This document shows, piece by piece, positions 40,487 to 49,502 of a DNA stretch of 64,000 bases. Numbering within the stretch: position 1 is the stretch's first letter; each line of letters opens with the position of its first letter. Source of the stretch: Prevotella sp. GTDB lineage: Bacteria > Bacteroidota > Bacteroidia > Bacteroidales > Bacteroidaceae. The stretch lies in NCBI GenBank assembly GCA_017623155.1, contig JAGAPR010000003.1:143093-207092 (forward strand). Direction: 5' to 3'. The notes below the pieces were generated by a model. The model was not told the DNA's origin and did no database searches. It worked only from the letters and a program-made list of their open reading frames with translations. The translations under genes and the position numbers were made by a program.

Positions 40487-42469
40487 TTAGTTCTTATAAT
40501 TACGTGTTTGTACCTTTATTGCCTCATATTCGAGCGGCTCTTTGATGAGCTCGGGAGCTTTCTCGTCGCTTCCCTGATACTCCCAACAGCCTACATAGAA
40601 GAAGTTTTCGTCGTCGCGCTTGGCCTCGCCTTCCTCCGTCTGGTGCTCCTCGCGGAAGTGTCCGCCGCAGCTTTCCTCACGGTGCAGGGCGTCGTAAGCT
40701 ATCAGTTCGCCCATTGTGATGAAGTCGCGCAGGTGGATAGCCTTGTCGAGTTCGATGTTGAGACCGTCTTTGCTGCCGGGGATGAAGAGGTTTGTTTCAA
40801 ACTCCTTGCGCACGTCTTTGATGAGTTTCAAGCCCTCTTCGAGTCCTGCCTTGGTGCGACCCATGCCCACATGCTCCCACATGATGTGACCGAGTTCCTT
40901 GTGGATGGAGTCTACCGAGCGTTTGCCCTTGATGTTCATGAGCTTGTCTATGCCTGCGGCAACGGCTTTCTCGGCCTCTTCAAATTCGGGAAGGTCGGTT
41001 GAAAGGCGCGGCCAGATGTCTTGATCGGCAAGGTAGTTCTGTATGGTATAAGGCAAAACGAAATAGCCGTCGGCCAGTCCCTGCATGAGGGCGGATGCTC
41101 CGAGACGGTTGGCTCCGTGGTCGGAGAAGTTGCATTCGCCGATAGCGAAGAGTCCGGGGATGGTGGTCATCAACTCGTAATCTACCCAGATACCGCCCAT
41201 CGTGTAGTGTACTGCGGGGAATATCATCATCGGGTTGTAGTATTTCACGCCGTTAATCTCGTTGGCAAGCTCGCCGGGATTGACGTCGGTAATCTCCTCA
41301 TACATATCGAAGAGGTTGCCATAACGCTGCATAATCTGGTCTATGCCGAGACGGTTGATAGACTCGGAGAAGTCGAGGAACACAGCAAGACCGGTGTTGT
41401 TGACACCATAACCGTGGTCGCAACGCTCTTTGGCGGCGCGTGAAGCCACGTCGCGGGGCACGAGATTACCGAAAGCGGGATAGCGACGCTCCAGATAATA
41501 GTCGCGGTCTTCCTCGGGAATGTCGGAGCCTTTGATTTCGCCGGACTGCAATTTCTTTGCGTCTTCAAGTTTCTTGGGCACCCAGATACGGCCGTCGTTA
41601 CGCAGAGATTCCGACATAAGTGTCAGCTTCGACTGCTTGTCGCCGTGCACCGGAATACATGTCGGGTGTATCTGAACGTAAGAGGGGTTTGCGAAATAAG
41701 CTCCCTTACGGTAACAAGCCATTGCCGCCGAGCAGTTGCAACCCATGGCGTTTGTCGAGAGGAAATAAGCGTTTCCGTATCCGCCGGTGGCTATTACGAC
41801 TGCGTTCGCGCTGAAACGCTCGAGTTTTCCGGTCACGAGGTTCTTTGCGATGATACCGCGTGCACGGCCGTCTACTATCACGAGGTCTTCCATCTCATAA
41901 CGGGCGAAGAGCTTTACCTTGCCGGCTTTAATCTGTGCGCTGAGCGAAGAGTATGCTCCGAGAAGGAGCTGCTGGCCTGTCTGGCCCTTTGCATAGAACG
42001 TACGTGACACCTGCGCGCCGCCGAACGAACGATTGGCGAGCATTCCGCCGTACTCACGGGCAAAGGGAACACCCTGTGCCACGCACTGGTCGATGATATC
42101 GTTAGACACCTCGGCAAGGCGGTATACGTTTGCCTCACGGGCACGGTAGTCACCGCCTTTGACTGTATCATAGAACAAACGGTATACCGAGTCACCGTCG
42201 TTCTGATAATTCTTGGCTGCGTTGATACCTCCCTGAGCGGCAATCGAGTGCGCGCGACGGGGAGAATCCTGTATGCAGAAGTTATAAACGTTGAAGCCCA
42301 TCTCGCCGAGTGAGGCGGCGGCAGACGCTCCCGCAAGACCCGTTCCCACAACGATGACGTCGAGCTTGAGCTTGTTCTTCGGGTTTACGAGACGCTGATG
42401 AGCTTTATAGTTGGTCCATTTCTCGGCCACGGGGCCTTCCGGTATTCTGGAATTTAATGTCTTTGCCAT
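40487..42469 (-). CDS. frdA: Fumarate reductase / succinate dehydrogenase flavoprotein subunit
   Basis: 660 residues, the long Bacteroidota/epsilonproteobacterial form. FAD-binding [20 protein letters not shown] (about 38-57); the flavinylation region [20 protein letters not shown]; active-site segment HPTCIPVHG; and the late [20 protein letters not shown]. The complex reduces fumarate with menaquinol electrons. It lies between the cytochrome b and iron-sulfur genes (43-bp and 4-bp gaps). Confidence 0.97.
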   Translation of the reverse strand: MAKTLNSRIPEGPVAEKWTNYKAHQRLVNPKNKLKLDVIVVGTGLAGASAAASLGEMGFNVYNFCIQDSPRRAHSIAAQGGINAAKNYQNDGDSVYRLFYDTVKGGDYRAREANVYRLAEVSNDIIDQCVAQGVPFAREYGGMLANRSFGGAQVSRTFYAKGQTGQQLLLGAYSSLSAQIKAGKVKLFARYEMEDLVIVDGRARGIIAKNLVTGKLERFSANAVVIATGGYGNAYFLSTNAMGCNCSAAMACYRKGAYFANPSYVQIHPTCIPVHGDKQSKLTLMSESLRNDGRIWVPKKLEDAKKLQSGEIKGSDIPEEDRDYYLERRYPAFGNLVPRDVASRAAKERCDHGYGVNNTGLAVFLDFSESINRLGIDQIMQRYGNLFDMYEEITDVNPGELANEINGVKYYNPMMIFPAVHYTMGGIWVDYELMTTIPGLFAIGECNFSDHGANRLGASALMQGLADGYFVLPYTIQNYLADQDIWPRLSTDLPEFEEAEKAVAAGIDKLMNIKGKRSVDSIHKELGHIMWEHVGMGRTKAGLEEGLKLIKDVRKEFETNLFIPGSKDGLNIELDKAIHLRDFITMGELIAYDALHREESCGGHFREEHQTEEGEAKRDDENFFYVGCWEYQGSDEKAPELIKEPLEYEAIKVQTRNYKN

Positions 42470-42512
42470 AATATTCTTTTCTTAAAATGAATTTATTTTG
42501 AACATGAGTGGT

Positions 42513-43199
42513 TTATCCGACACAGCATCCGAGACACGGACGGATGGCGAAATACAACACAACCACGAGGAAACCGAGGATGAGCAGAGTGGAGTAAGCA
42601 ATGCCTATCACTTTCCAACGGCAGAACCACACCTTGCCATTCCATCCCAATGTGTGCATGGCACTCCAGAAACCGTGTGAGAGATGGAACCAAATGGCAA
42701 CCAGCCACACGACGTAAAGCACGGCAAACACCGGATTGGCGAATGTTTCCTGAATATAACCATAACCGTTTGCCGGGTCACCGAGCGGGTCGGCGATGTG
42801 GAACAACTCGGCAAACATCATGTTATACCAGAAGTTAAACAAGTGAAGAAGCAAGCCGAGCACGATGATTATTCCCAGCACGAGCATGTTCTGAGACGCC
42901 CACTCCACCTTAGCGGGGCGAGCCGTAACGGCATAACGCTCGGCACCGCGGGCACGACGATTCTGCATCGTAAGCAGAAAAGCATAGACGATGTGAGCAA
43001 CTGCAAGCGCAGCCAGACCCAATGTCGCCACAACCGCATACCAGTTGGCACCGAGGAACTCGCAAATCATGTTGTAAGCATCACCGGAAAACAGCGCGAC
43101 AATGTTCATGGACATGTGGAACGTCAGGAACAGAATGAGCGCGACGCCGGTGACAGACATCACAACCTTTCGACCAATAGATGAATTAAATAACCACAT
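42513..43199 (-). CDS. frdC: Fumarate reductase / succinate dehydrogenase cytochrome b subunit
   Basis: 228 residues, five membrane spans (for example VVMSVTGVALILFLTFHMSM). It is the single-anchor, di-heme cytochrome b of the type-B SQR/QFR family. Candidate heme ligand His residues lie in LFLTFHMSMN, VAHIVYAF, LLLHLFNFWY and WFHLSHGFWS. It anchors FrdA/FrdB in the inner membrane and oxidises menaquinol. First gene of the operon; its promoter (43388-43418) implies a leader of about 183 nt. Confidence 0.95.
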   Translation of the reverse strand: MWLFNSSIGRKVVMSVTGVALILFLTFHMSMNIVALFSGDAYNMICEFLGANWYAVVATLGLAALAVAHIVYAFLLTMQNRRARGAERYAVTARPAKVEWASQNMLVLGIIIVLGLLLHLFNFWYNMMFAELFHIADPLGDPANGYGYIQETFANPVFAVLYVVWLVAIWFHLSHGFWSAMHTLGWNGKVWFCRWKVIGIAYSTLLILGFLVVVLYFAIRPCLGCCVG

Positions 43200-43387
43200 A
43201 AATGATTGAAATTAAATTATTTAAAAGTTAGAATTAAAATTATTCGAAACCGATACGGCGTGCCAGACACACCCCGAGACGAACGTGTCGGCCACATACG
43301 AGACCGACGCAAACAAGGCGCAGACATGTCGTTTCCGATACATGGCGACCGGACACGCAAGTCTTCACATCATTATTATATAGGCGG

Positions 43388-43418
43388 CAAAATTACAATA
43401 AATTAATGATAACTCAAA
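43388..43418 (-). promoter_or_regulatory. Promoter of the fumarate reductase operon (TTTG-N19-TAATTTTG)
   Basis: On the reverse strand TTTG (43415-43418), 19-nt spacer, TAATTTTG (43388-43395). The start would be near 43382, leaving about 183 nt of GC-rich leader before frdC. Confidence 0.8.
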
Positions 43419-43465
43419 GTTTTTAAAGTAAAAATCAATTTTTATGCGTAATTTTGCGGGTAATT

Positions 43466-45337
43466 ATGAAAATGAATTACGACGTATTGGTAATCGGCGG
43501 CGGACACGCAGGATGCGAAGCCGCAGCAGCGGCGGCCAACATGGGCGCCAAAACATGCCTCGTGACGATGGACATGAACAAAATCGCCCAGATGAGTTGC
43601 AACCCTGCGGTGGGCGGAATAGCCAAAGGGCAAATCGTAAGAGAGATAGACGCGCTCGGAGGACAGATGGGACTCGTGACGGATGCCACGGCGATACAGT
43701 TCAGAATGCTCAACCGCAGCAAGGGACCGGCCGTATGGAGCCCGCGCGCGCAGTGCGACCGGGAGCGGTTTATATGGCAATGGCGAACCACGCTCGACGC
43801 TACCGACAACCTCGATATATGGCAAGACCAAGCCGACGAGCTGCTCGTCGAGAACGGCCGGGCCGTCGGCGTACGAACGATATGGGGCGCGGAACTGCGG
43901 GCCGGAAGCGTGGTCGTCACCGCCGGAACATTCCTCAACGGACTGATGCACATCGGACGGAAGATGGTACGCGGCGGACGGATAGCAGAACCGGCCGTAA
44001 CGGGATTTACCGAGAGCATTACAAGACACGGAATAACGGCCGGAAGGATGAAAACCGGTACGCCGGTGAGGATAGACCGACGCTCGGTACACTTCGAAGA
44101 CATGGAAATTCAAGACGGAGAGACCGACTACCACCGTTTCAGCTTTATGGGAACGGGGCGCGTTCTGAAACAATTGCCGTGCTGGACATGCTACACCAAC
44201 CGCGAGGTGCACGACACTCTGCGCAGCGGACTGGCCGACTCCCCACTATATAACGGGCAGATACAGAGCATCGGACCGCGCTACTGTCCATCCATAGAGA
44301 CAAAACTCGTGACTTTTCCCGACAAAGACCTACACCCGCTCTTCCTCGAACCGGAAGGCGAAAACACCAACGAAATGTATTTAAACGGCTTCTCTTCATC
44401 GCTGCCGATGGATATCCAGATTGCCGCTTTGCGCCATATCCCCGCATTCAGGGATATAAAAGTCTATCGCCCGGGATACGCGATAGAGTATGATTTCTTC
44501 GATCCCACCCAACTGAAACATTCTCTCGAATCGAAAATAATAAGCCGACTGTTCTTCGCCGGACAGGTAAACGGAACCACCGGATACGAAGAAGCCGGCG
44601 GACAAGGACTCGTTGCCGGCGTGAACGCGGCCATGGCATGCGGTGGCGGCAACCCGTTCGTGATGCACCGCGACGAGAGTTACATCGGAGTTCTCATCGA
44701 CGACCTTGTCACCAAGGGTGTCGACGAGCCTTACCGGATGTTCACTTCGAGAGCCGAATTCCGCATATTGCTGCGCCAAGACGATGCCGACGCACGACTT
44801 ACGGAACGTGCCTACGAACTCGGACTGGCAAAAAGAGAACGTTACGACCACTGGAAAAAGAAGCAGGAATACATCGAACGCATCGAAAGCTTCTGCAAAA
44901 ACACTCCCGTAAAGACACAGGATATAAACCCGGCACTTGAAAAACTCGGCACCACCCCACTCCGCGAAGGATGCAAACTGGCAGATCTCATCAGCCGGCC
45001 GCAACTGAGCATTCAAGCACTTGCCGACATACTGCCGGCATTCAAAGCCGTACTTGACACACCGGCCGACAGAAAAGAAGAAATAGCAGAGGCCGTCGAG
45101 ATAAGAATAAAATACAAGGGCTACGTGGAACGGGAACGAATGGTGGCCGAAAAGATGCACCGACTCGAGAACATAAAAATCAAAGGTCGCTTCAAATACT
45201 CCGAGATGCAGCAACTGTCTACCGAAGCCCGACAGAAGTTGCAAGCCATCGACCCCGAGACTCTGGCTCAAGCGAGCCGCATCCCCGGCGTCTCACCAAG
45301 CGACATAAACGTGATGCTCGTGCTCATGAAACGATAG
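43466..45337 (+). CDS. mnmG: tRNA uridine-5-carboxymethylaminomethyl modification enzyme MnmG
   Basis: 623 residues from ATG 43466 (MKMNYDVLVIGGGHAGCEAA); the ATG at 43472 is an alternative. FAD-binding GGGHAGCEAAAAAANMG, then MSCNPAVGGIAKGQIVREID and GALGG-type DALGGQMG, catalytic-region GTFLNGLMHIG, GMKTGTP-type RMKTGTPVRID, GQVNGTTGYEEAGGQGLVAG, and a C-terminal helical domain ending IPGVSPSDINVMLVLMKR. With MnmE it modifies the wobble uridine of several tRNAs. A TAATTTTG element ends only 10 bp before the ATG, so the mRNA may be nearly leaderless. A parS-like site follows the stop. Confidence 0.97.
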   Translation: MKMNYDVLVIGGGHAGCEAAAAAANMGAKTCLVTMDMNKIAQMSCNPAVGGIAKGQIVREIDALGGQMGLVTDATAIQFRMLNRSKGPAVWSPRAQCDRERFIWQWRTTLDATDNLDIWQDQADELLVENGRAVGVRTIWGAELRAGSVVVTAGTFLNGLMHIGRKMVRGGRIAEPAVTGFTESITRHGITAGRMKTGTPVRIDRRSVHFEDMEIQDGETDYHRFSFMGTGRVLKQLPCWTCYTNREVHDTLRSGLADSPLYNGQIQSIGPRYCPSIETKLVTFPDKDLHPLFLEPEGENTNEMYLNGFSSSLPMDIQIAALRHIPAFRDIKVYRPGYAIEYDFFDPTQLKHSLESKIISRLFFAGQVNGTTGYEEAGGQGLVAGVNAAMACGGGNPFVMHRDESYIGVLIDDLVTKGVDEPYRMFTSRAEFRILLRQDDADARLTERAYELGLAKRERYDHWKKKQEYIERIESFCKNTPVKTQDINPALEKLGTTPLREGCKLADLISRPQLSIQALADILPAFKAVLDTPADRKEEIAEAVEIRIKYKGYVERERMVAEKMHRLENIKIKGRFKYSEMQQLSTEARQKLQAIDPETLAQASRIPGVSPSDINVMLVLMKR

Positions 45338-45348
45338 ACGCCGCACAA

Positions 45349-45364
45349 AGTTTCACGTGAAACA
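45349..45364. other. parS-like ParB-binding site 1
   Basis: AGTTTCACGTGAAACA: 15 of 16 bases of the parS consensus TGTTTCACGTGAAACA, with the central CACGTG palindrome intact. It is intergenic, between mnmG and apt. Confidence 0.75.
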
Positions 45365-45398
45365 GTATAATTAAAAACATAATAATAAACTATTGAGT

Positions 45399-45929
45399 AT
45401 GAACAACAAAACACTTATCGAGAATTTACGTTGCATTCCGGATTTTCCGCAAAAAGGAATAATGTTTCGCGACGTGACAACACTGTTCAAAAGCAACAAA
45501 TGTTTGAACATAATGGTCGATGAACTCTACGAAATTTACAAAGACAAGGGTATCACCAAGATTGTAGGAATAGAAAGTCGTGGCTTTGTATTGGCCTCTG
45601 CCCTTGCCATCCGATTGGGAGCGGGAGTCATCTTATGCCGCAAACCGGGCAAGCTGCCGGCCGAAACAGTACAGGAGAGCTACACAAAAGAATATGGAAG
45701 CGACACCATTGAAATACATAAAGACGCCATTTCATCAGACGATGTCGTGTTGCTCCACGATGATTTATTGGCTACCGGCGGAACAATGAAAGCTGCATAC
45801 AACCTCGTTCGCAAGTTTAATCCGAAAGACATAATGGTGAATTTCATCATAGAGATAACCGATGAAGGACTGCACGGACGCGATATTTTCGACAAAGAGA
45901 CCGAAGTAACCACACTGATAACGGTTTAA
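45399..45929 (+). CDS. apt: Adenine phosphoribosyltransferase
   Basis: 176 residues from ATG 45399. PDFPQKGIMFRDVTTLF is the N-terminal Apt signature; VGIESRGFVLASALAIRLGA and the PRPP-binding motif VVLLHDDLLATGGTMKAA (near 118-135) confirm the family. It salvages adenine to AMP using PRPP, in the cytoplasm. Its codons are less GC-rich than those of neighbouring genes. It lies between two parS-like sites and is followed by a very long hairpin. Confidence 0.96.
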   Translation: MNNKTLIENLRCIPDFPQKGIMFRDVTTLFKSNKCLNIMVDELYEIYKDKGITKIVGIESRGFVLASALAIRLGAGVILCRKPGKLPAETVQESYTKEYGSDTIEIHKDAISSDDVVLLHDDLLATGGTMKAAYNLVRKFNPKDIMVNFIIEITDEGLHGRDIFDKETEVTTLITV

Positions 45930-45932
45930 TTA

Positions 45933-46063
45933 AATGAAGAATGAAGAGTGAAGAATGAAGAATTTGCTACCGCGGTGACCTTTTTTGTAATCTAAAAAAA
46001 ATAGATATACAGAGTCATCGCGGTAGCAAATTCTTCATTCTTCACTCTTCATTCTTCATTTTC
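45933..46063. repeat. Long word-array hairpin (GAAGAAT words), possible terminator
   Basis: Two arms of about 44 bp (45933-45977 and 46015-46063) form a nearly perfect stem. Each arm is several GAAGAATGAAGAGTGAAGAA-type words plus a unique inner TTTGCTACCGCG segment. The loop is about 37 nt and AT-rich. It lies directly after apt. Confidence 0.9.
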
Positions 46064-46071
46064 CCCACTTC

Positions 46072-46088
46072 TCGTTTCACGTGAAACT
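46072..46088. other. parS-like ParB-binding site 2
   Basis: CGTTTCACGTGAAACT: the 14-bp palindrome GTTTCACGTGAAAC (46074-46087) is perfect; only the outermost bases differ from consensus. Intergenic, between apt and uvrC. Confidence 0.75.
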
Positions 46089-46126
46089 TTAACCGATAAA
46101 CATCCTGTAAATAAACAAGTTAAGGC

Positions 46127-47953
46127 ATGACAAAGAAAGAGAACGAGCAAAGGTTAGCGCGACTGAAAGCAATAGTCAGCAGCATGCCGGGCAAGCCGGG
46201 CAGCTACCAGTACTACGATGAAAATGGAACCATAATATATGTGGGCAAGGCAAAAAACTTAAAAAACCGCGTCTCGTCTTATTTCCACACCGAGGTAGAC
46301 CGTTTCAAGACCAAGGTACTCGTAAGCAAGATACACGATATATCCTACACTGTGGTGAACACCGAGGAAGATGCGCTGCTACTCGAGAACAGTCTAATCA
46401 AGAAATACAATCCCCGCTACAATGTTTTACTGAAAGACGGCAAGACATATCCGAGCATCTGCGTGACAAACGAGCCGTTTCCCCGCATATTCAAAACCCG
46501 CAACATCAACAAGTCGTGGGGCACATTCTACGGGCCCTACTCGCACCTCGGGTCGATGTATGCCGTGCTCGACCTGATAAAAAAGCTCTGCCGGCCGCGC
46601 ACTTGCCGCATGCCGATGACCGAAGAGGGCATCAGGCAGCATAAATACGACGTGTGTCTCGAGTATCACATCAAGAATTGCGGCGGACCGTGCATCGGCC
46701 GCCAAACAGCCGATGAATACCGCAAAAACATTGCCCGGGCCCGGGAGATACTTAAAGGAAACACCCGCGGCGTGCTCCGCGACATGCGGGCAGAGATGGA
46801 AAGCCTTGCCAATGAGTTGCGTTTCGAGGAGGCGGAAGAGATAAAAAAGAAATATCTGCTGATAGAAAGTTTCCGAACAAAGAGTGAAGTGGTGAGCCAT
46901 GTCATCGACAATGTGGACGTTTTCTCGATCACAAGCGACGAGAAGACGGCTTTCATCAACTATATCCACGTCACGGCCGGCAGCATCAACCAGTCGTTTA
47001 CTTTCGAATATCGCAAGCGTCTCGATGAAACCGACGAGGAACTGCTCGCCCTCGGCATTGTGGAGATGCGCGAACGGTTTGGCAGCACATCGCGCGAGAT
47101 TGTTCTTCCGTCGATTATCGACCTGCCGCTCGAAGGCGTGACACTCACCGTCCCGCAGCGCGGCGACCGCAAGACACTGCTCGAGCTCTCGGTAATGAAC
47201 TGCCGCCAGTATCGGTTTGACCGCCTGAAACAGGCCGAAAAGCTCAATCCCGAGCAAAAATCCGTGAGGCTCATGAAAGAGATACAAGACTGTCTCAAAC
47301 TGCCTAAACTGCCGTATCAGATTGAGTGTTTCGACAATTCAAACATCAGCGGCACCGATGCCGTGGCTGCCTGTGTAGTGTTTAAAAAGATGCGGCCGAG
47401 CAAACGCGACTACCGCAAGTACAACATAAAGACCGTCACCGGCCCCGATGACTACGCTTCGATGCAGGAGGTGGTGCGGCGACGCTACGGCCGGCTCGTG
47501 GAAGAGGGCTCTCCCCTGCCCGACCTCATCATCACCGACGGTGGCCGCGGCCAGATGGAGGTGGTGCGCGAGGTTATCGAAGACGAGTTGGGCCTGCAAA
47601 TACCCATTGCCGGACTGGCAAAAGACGACCGCCACCGCACTAACGAGCTTCTATACGGCTTTCCGCCTGTTACCGTGGGAATGAAAACCGACAGCGAACT
47701 GTTCCGTCTGCTAACGCAAATACAGGACGAGGTGCACCGTTTTGCCATCACCTTTCACCGCGACAAACGCTCCAAACATGCCCTGCACAGCGAACTTGAC
47801 GACATACGGGGCATCGGTCCGAAGACGAAAGACGCGCTGCTGAAAGAGCTTAAAAGCGTGAAACAGATAAAGGCAGCATCGGAAGAGACGCTCGCCGGCA
47901 TCGTCGGTGCGGCGAAAGCAAAGATAATATGTGAGTATTTCAGCCACTCTTAA
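46127..47953 (+). CDS. uvrC: Excinuclease ABC subunit C
   Basis: 608 residues. N-terminal GIY-YIG nuclease (PGKPGSYQYYDENGTIIYVG KAKNLKNRVSSYF, shown in two parts, about 20-52), a UvrB-interacting UVR motif near 200-235 (LANELRFEEAEEIKKKY), an RNase H-like 5' nuclease domain (IECFDNSNISGTDAVAACVV; DLIITDGGRGQMEV) and C-terminal helix-hairpin-helix motifs (IRGIGPKTKDALLKEL). It makes both incisions in nucleotide excision repair with UvrAB. Length is normal. Confidence 0.97.
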   Translation: MTKKENEQRLARLKAIVSSMPGKPGSYQYYDENGTIIYVGKAKNLKNRVSSYFHTEVDRFKTKVLVSKIHDISYTVVNTEEDALLLENSLIKKYNPRYNVLLKDGKTYPSICVTNEPFPRIFKTRNINKSWGTFYGPYSHLGSMYAVLDLIKKLCRPRTCRMPMTEEGIRQHKYDVCLEYHIKNCGGPCIGRQTADEYRKNIARAREILKGNTRGVLRDMRAEMESLANELRFEEAEEIKKKYLLIESFRTKSEVVSHVIDNVDVFSITSDEKTAFINYIHVTAGSINQSFTFEYRKRLDETDEELLALGIVEMRERFGSTSREIVLPSIIDLPLEGVTLTVPQRGDRKTLLELSVMNCRQYRFDRLKQAEKLNPEQKSVRLMKEIQDCLKLPKLPYQIECFDNSNISGTDAVAACVVFKKMRPSKRDYRKYNIKTVTGPDDYASMQEVVRRRYGRLVEEGSPLPDLIITDGGRGQMEVVREVIEDELGLQIPIAGLAKDDRHRTNELLYGFPPVTVGMKTDSELFRLLTQIQDEVHRFAITFHRDKRSKHALHSELDDIRGIGPKTKDALLKELKSVKQIKAASEETLAGIVGAAKAKIICEYFSHS

Positions 47954-47987
47954 TCTCCAATTTGGGTAGATTAAGAGTATCCTTTTA

Positions 47988-48434
47988 TTTAATAAATGTA
48001 AAAATCGAGAGGCAATTGTTAAACATAAAAAGTGCGACTTGAAGTCACCATTTAGAAAAAGCCGAGAATTTAAATTGACATTTCCTTATCATTATTTGAT
48101 GGTTGGGGTGCAATTATTCGGGGTTAAAGGTGCTTTTGGGTCGTTTTTGCCTTGCAATAAGGCCGTAATTGCATTGCATTTACGGCCTTATTGCGTTCCA
48201 ATTACGGCCTAATTGGAATGCAATTACGGCCTAATTGGAAAACGGGAGGGATTGTAGGGGTGGTAGGGAAGGTGGGGTTTGTAGGTAAGCGACTGACAGA
48301 CAACGTTTTGCGCAAAACGCCTCAAAACTCGCGTATTTTCGCCAAAATATTTTTTCGTGAATTTAAATCGATTCTCAGAGCACTTATTCGAATAAATGTC
48401 CACAAAAATTTAACATTATTAAGATATATTCAAG
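47988..48434 (-). repeat. 450-bp dispersed non-coding element, copy C (inverted)
   Basis: Same orientation as copy B. The right arm and core (48150-48240) are well conserved. The left arm (48300-48434) is more diverged, and the AAGGCCTCATAATTGCG segment is not recognisable. It fills the gap between uvrC and dtd. Confidence 0.9.
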
Positions 48435-48495
48435 ATTCGGATTTGTAATTCTAAACTCTTCATCCAAAAATCGCCGTTATGTCTGAAAAAATATG

Positions 48496-48503
48496 TAAGT
48501 TTG
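48496..48503 (+). promoter_or_regulatory. Promoter -7 element TAAGTTTG for dtd
   Basis: TAnnTTTG match 38 bp before the ATG of dtd. Confidence 0.6.
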
Positions 48504-48541
48504 CATATCGGTATGTCAAACGAAACAATTAGGATAAAAGC

Positions 48542-48994
48542 ATGAGATTAGTAATACAGCGCGTGGCGCACGCATCGGTGACAATCGACGGGCAGGTGAA
48601 GTCGGCAATAGGTCGCGGACTGCTCATATTTGTCGGCGTGTGCTCCGACGATACGAGTGAAGATGTGGCGTGGCTCGTGAGAAAAACGGCCGCACTGAGA
48701 ATTTTCGAAGACGACAACGGTGTGATGAACCGCCCGATAACCGACATCGGCGGCGAAGCACTGGTTATCAGTCAGTTTACCCTCATGGCATCGTACAAGA
48801 AAGGCAATCGCCCGTCGTGGATACGCGCTGCGGGGCACGACATTGCCGTTCCGCTGTACGAAGAGTTCTGCGCGCTGCTTGGCGAAGCCATAGGGCGGCC
48901 GGTAGGCACCGGTGAGTTTGGCGCAGACATGAAAGTAGAGCTGCTCAACGACGGCCCCGTGACCATCTGCATGGACTCGAAACATCCGGAATAG
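48542..48994 (+). CDS. dtd: D-aminoacyl-tRNA deacylase
   Basis: 150 residues. MRLVIQRVAHASVTIDGQVK at the N-terminus, the catalytic-site SQFTLMA (near 78-84), and the C-terminal cross-subunit Gly-Pro motif in FGADMKVELLNDGPVTI (near 124-140). It hydrolyses D-amino acids from mischarged tRNA as a homodimer. Length is normal. It is followed at its stop by a degenerate GGAG repeat and then the MazG-like gene. Confidence 0.97.
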   Translation: MRLVIQRVAHASVTIDGQVKSAIGRGLLIFVGVCSDDTSEDVAWLVRKTAALRIFEDDNGVMNRPITDIGGEALVISQFTLMASYKKGNRPSWIRAAGHDIAVPLYEEFCALLGEAIGRPVGTGEFGADMKVELLNDGPVTICMDSKHPE

Positions 48995-49024
48995 GAGCAC
49001 CCGCCGACTCCCCAAGGGAAGAGA
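48993..49024 (+). repeat. GGAG-type short palindromic repeat, copy 5 (degenerate)
   Basis: AGGAGCACCCGCCGACTCCC followed by CAAGGGAAGAGA, starting at the dtd stop codon. Confidence 0.6.
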
Positions 49025-49075
49025 TTGCGCAGAACGACCGGAAGACAAAAGGACATTGATATTGAATATCTGACA

Positions 49076-49474
49076 ATGAAGAAAGAAAACGATATGCCGG
49101 CAGAACCTCGTTCCGATGCCGGGAAGCCGGAGAAAGAGGCTCCGGAGATAACCATCCGCGAGGCGCAAGAGCTTGTGGACAAATGGATTAAGACATTCGG
49201 CGTGCGCTATTTCAGCGAACTGACAAACATGGCCGTGCTCACCGAGGAAGTGGGCGAGATGGCACGGGTGATGGCACGGCGCTACGGCGAGCAGAGCTTC
49301 AAGCCCGGCGACAAGGATAATCTCGGCGACGAGATGGCCGATGTGCTGTGGGTATTGCTCTGCATAGCCAACCAGACGGGCACCGACCTCACCGAAGAGC
49401 TGCGGCGAAACATCGCCAAAAAGACTGCCCGAGACAAGGAAAGGCACGTAAACAACAAGAAATTAAAGCATTAG
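49076..49474 (+). CDS. MazG-like nucleotide pyrophosphohydrolase
   Basis: 132 residues from ATG 49076; a start at 49025 would add residues derived from repeat sequence. The all-alpha MazG core has VLTEEVGEMARVMARRYGEQ and NLGDEMADVLWVLLCIANQT, giving the EExxE...ExxD metal ligands. The family hydrolyses (d)NTPs to monophosphates and pyrophosphate, cleaning the nucleotide pool. It follows dtd and precedes deoC by 28 bp in one direction, probably an operon. Confidence 0.92.
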   Translation: MKKENDMPAEPRSDAGKPEKEAPEITIREAQELVDKWIKTFGVRYFSELTNMAVLTEEVGEMARVMARRYGEQSFKPGDKDNLGDEMADVLWVLLCIANQTGTDLTEELRRNIAKKTARDKERHVNNKKLKH

Positions 49475-49502
49475 CAAATCATAACTTAAAAACAAATATA
49501 AT

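Noticed and set aside
45349-46088. Replication origin (oriC) itself
   Set aside because: parS-like sites are present but no dnaA gene or DnaA-box cluster was seen, so only origin proximity is proposed.
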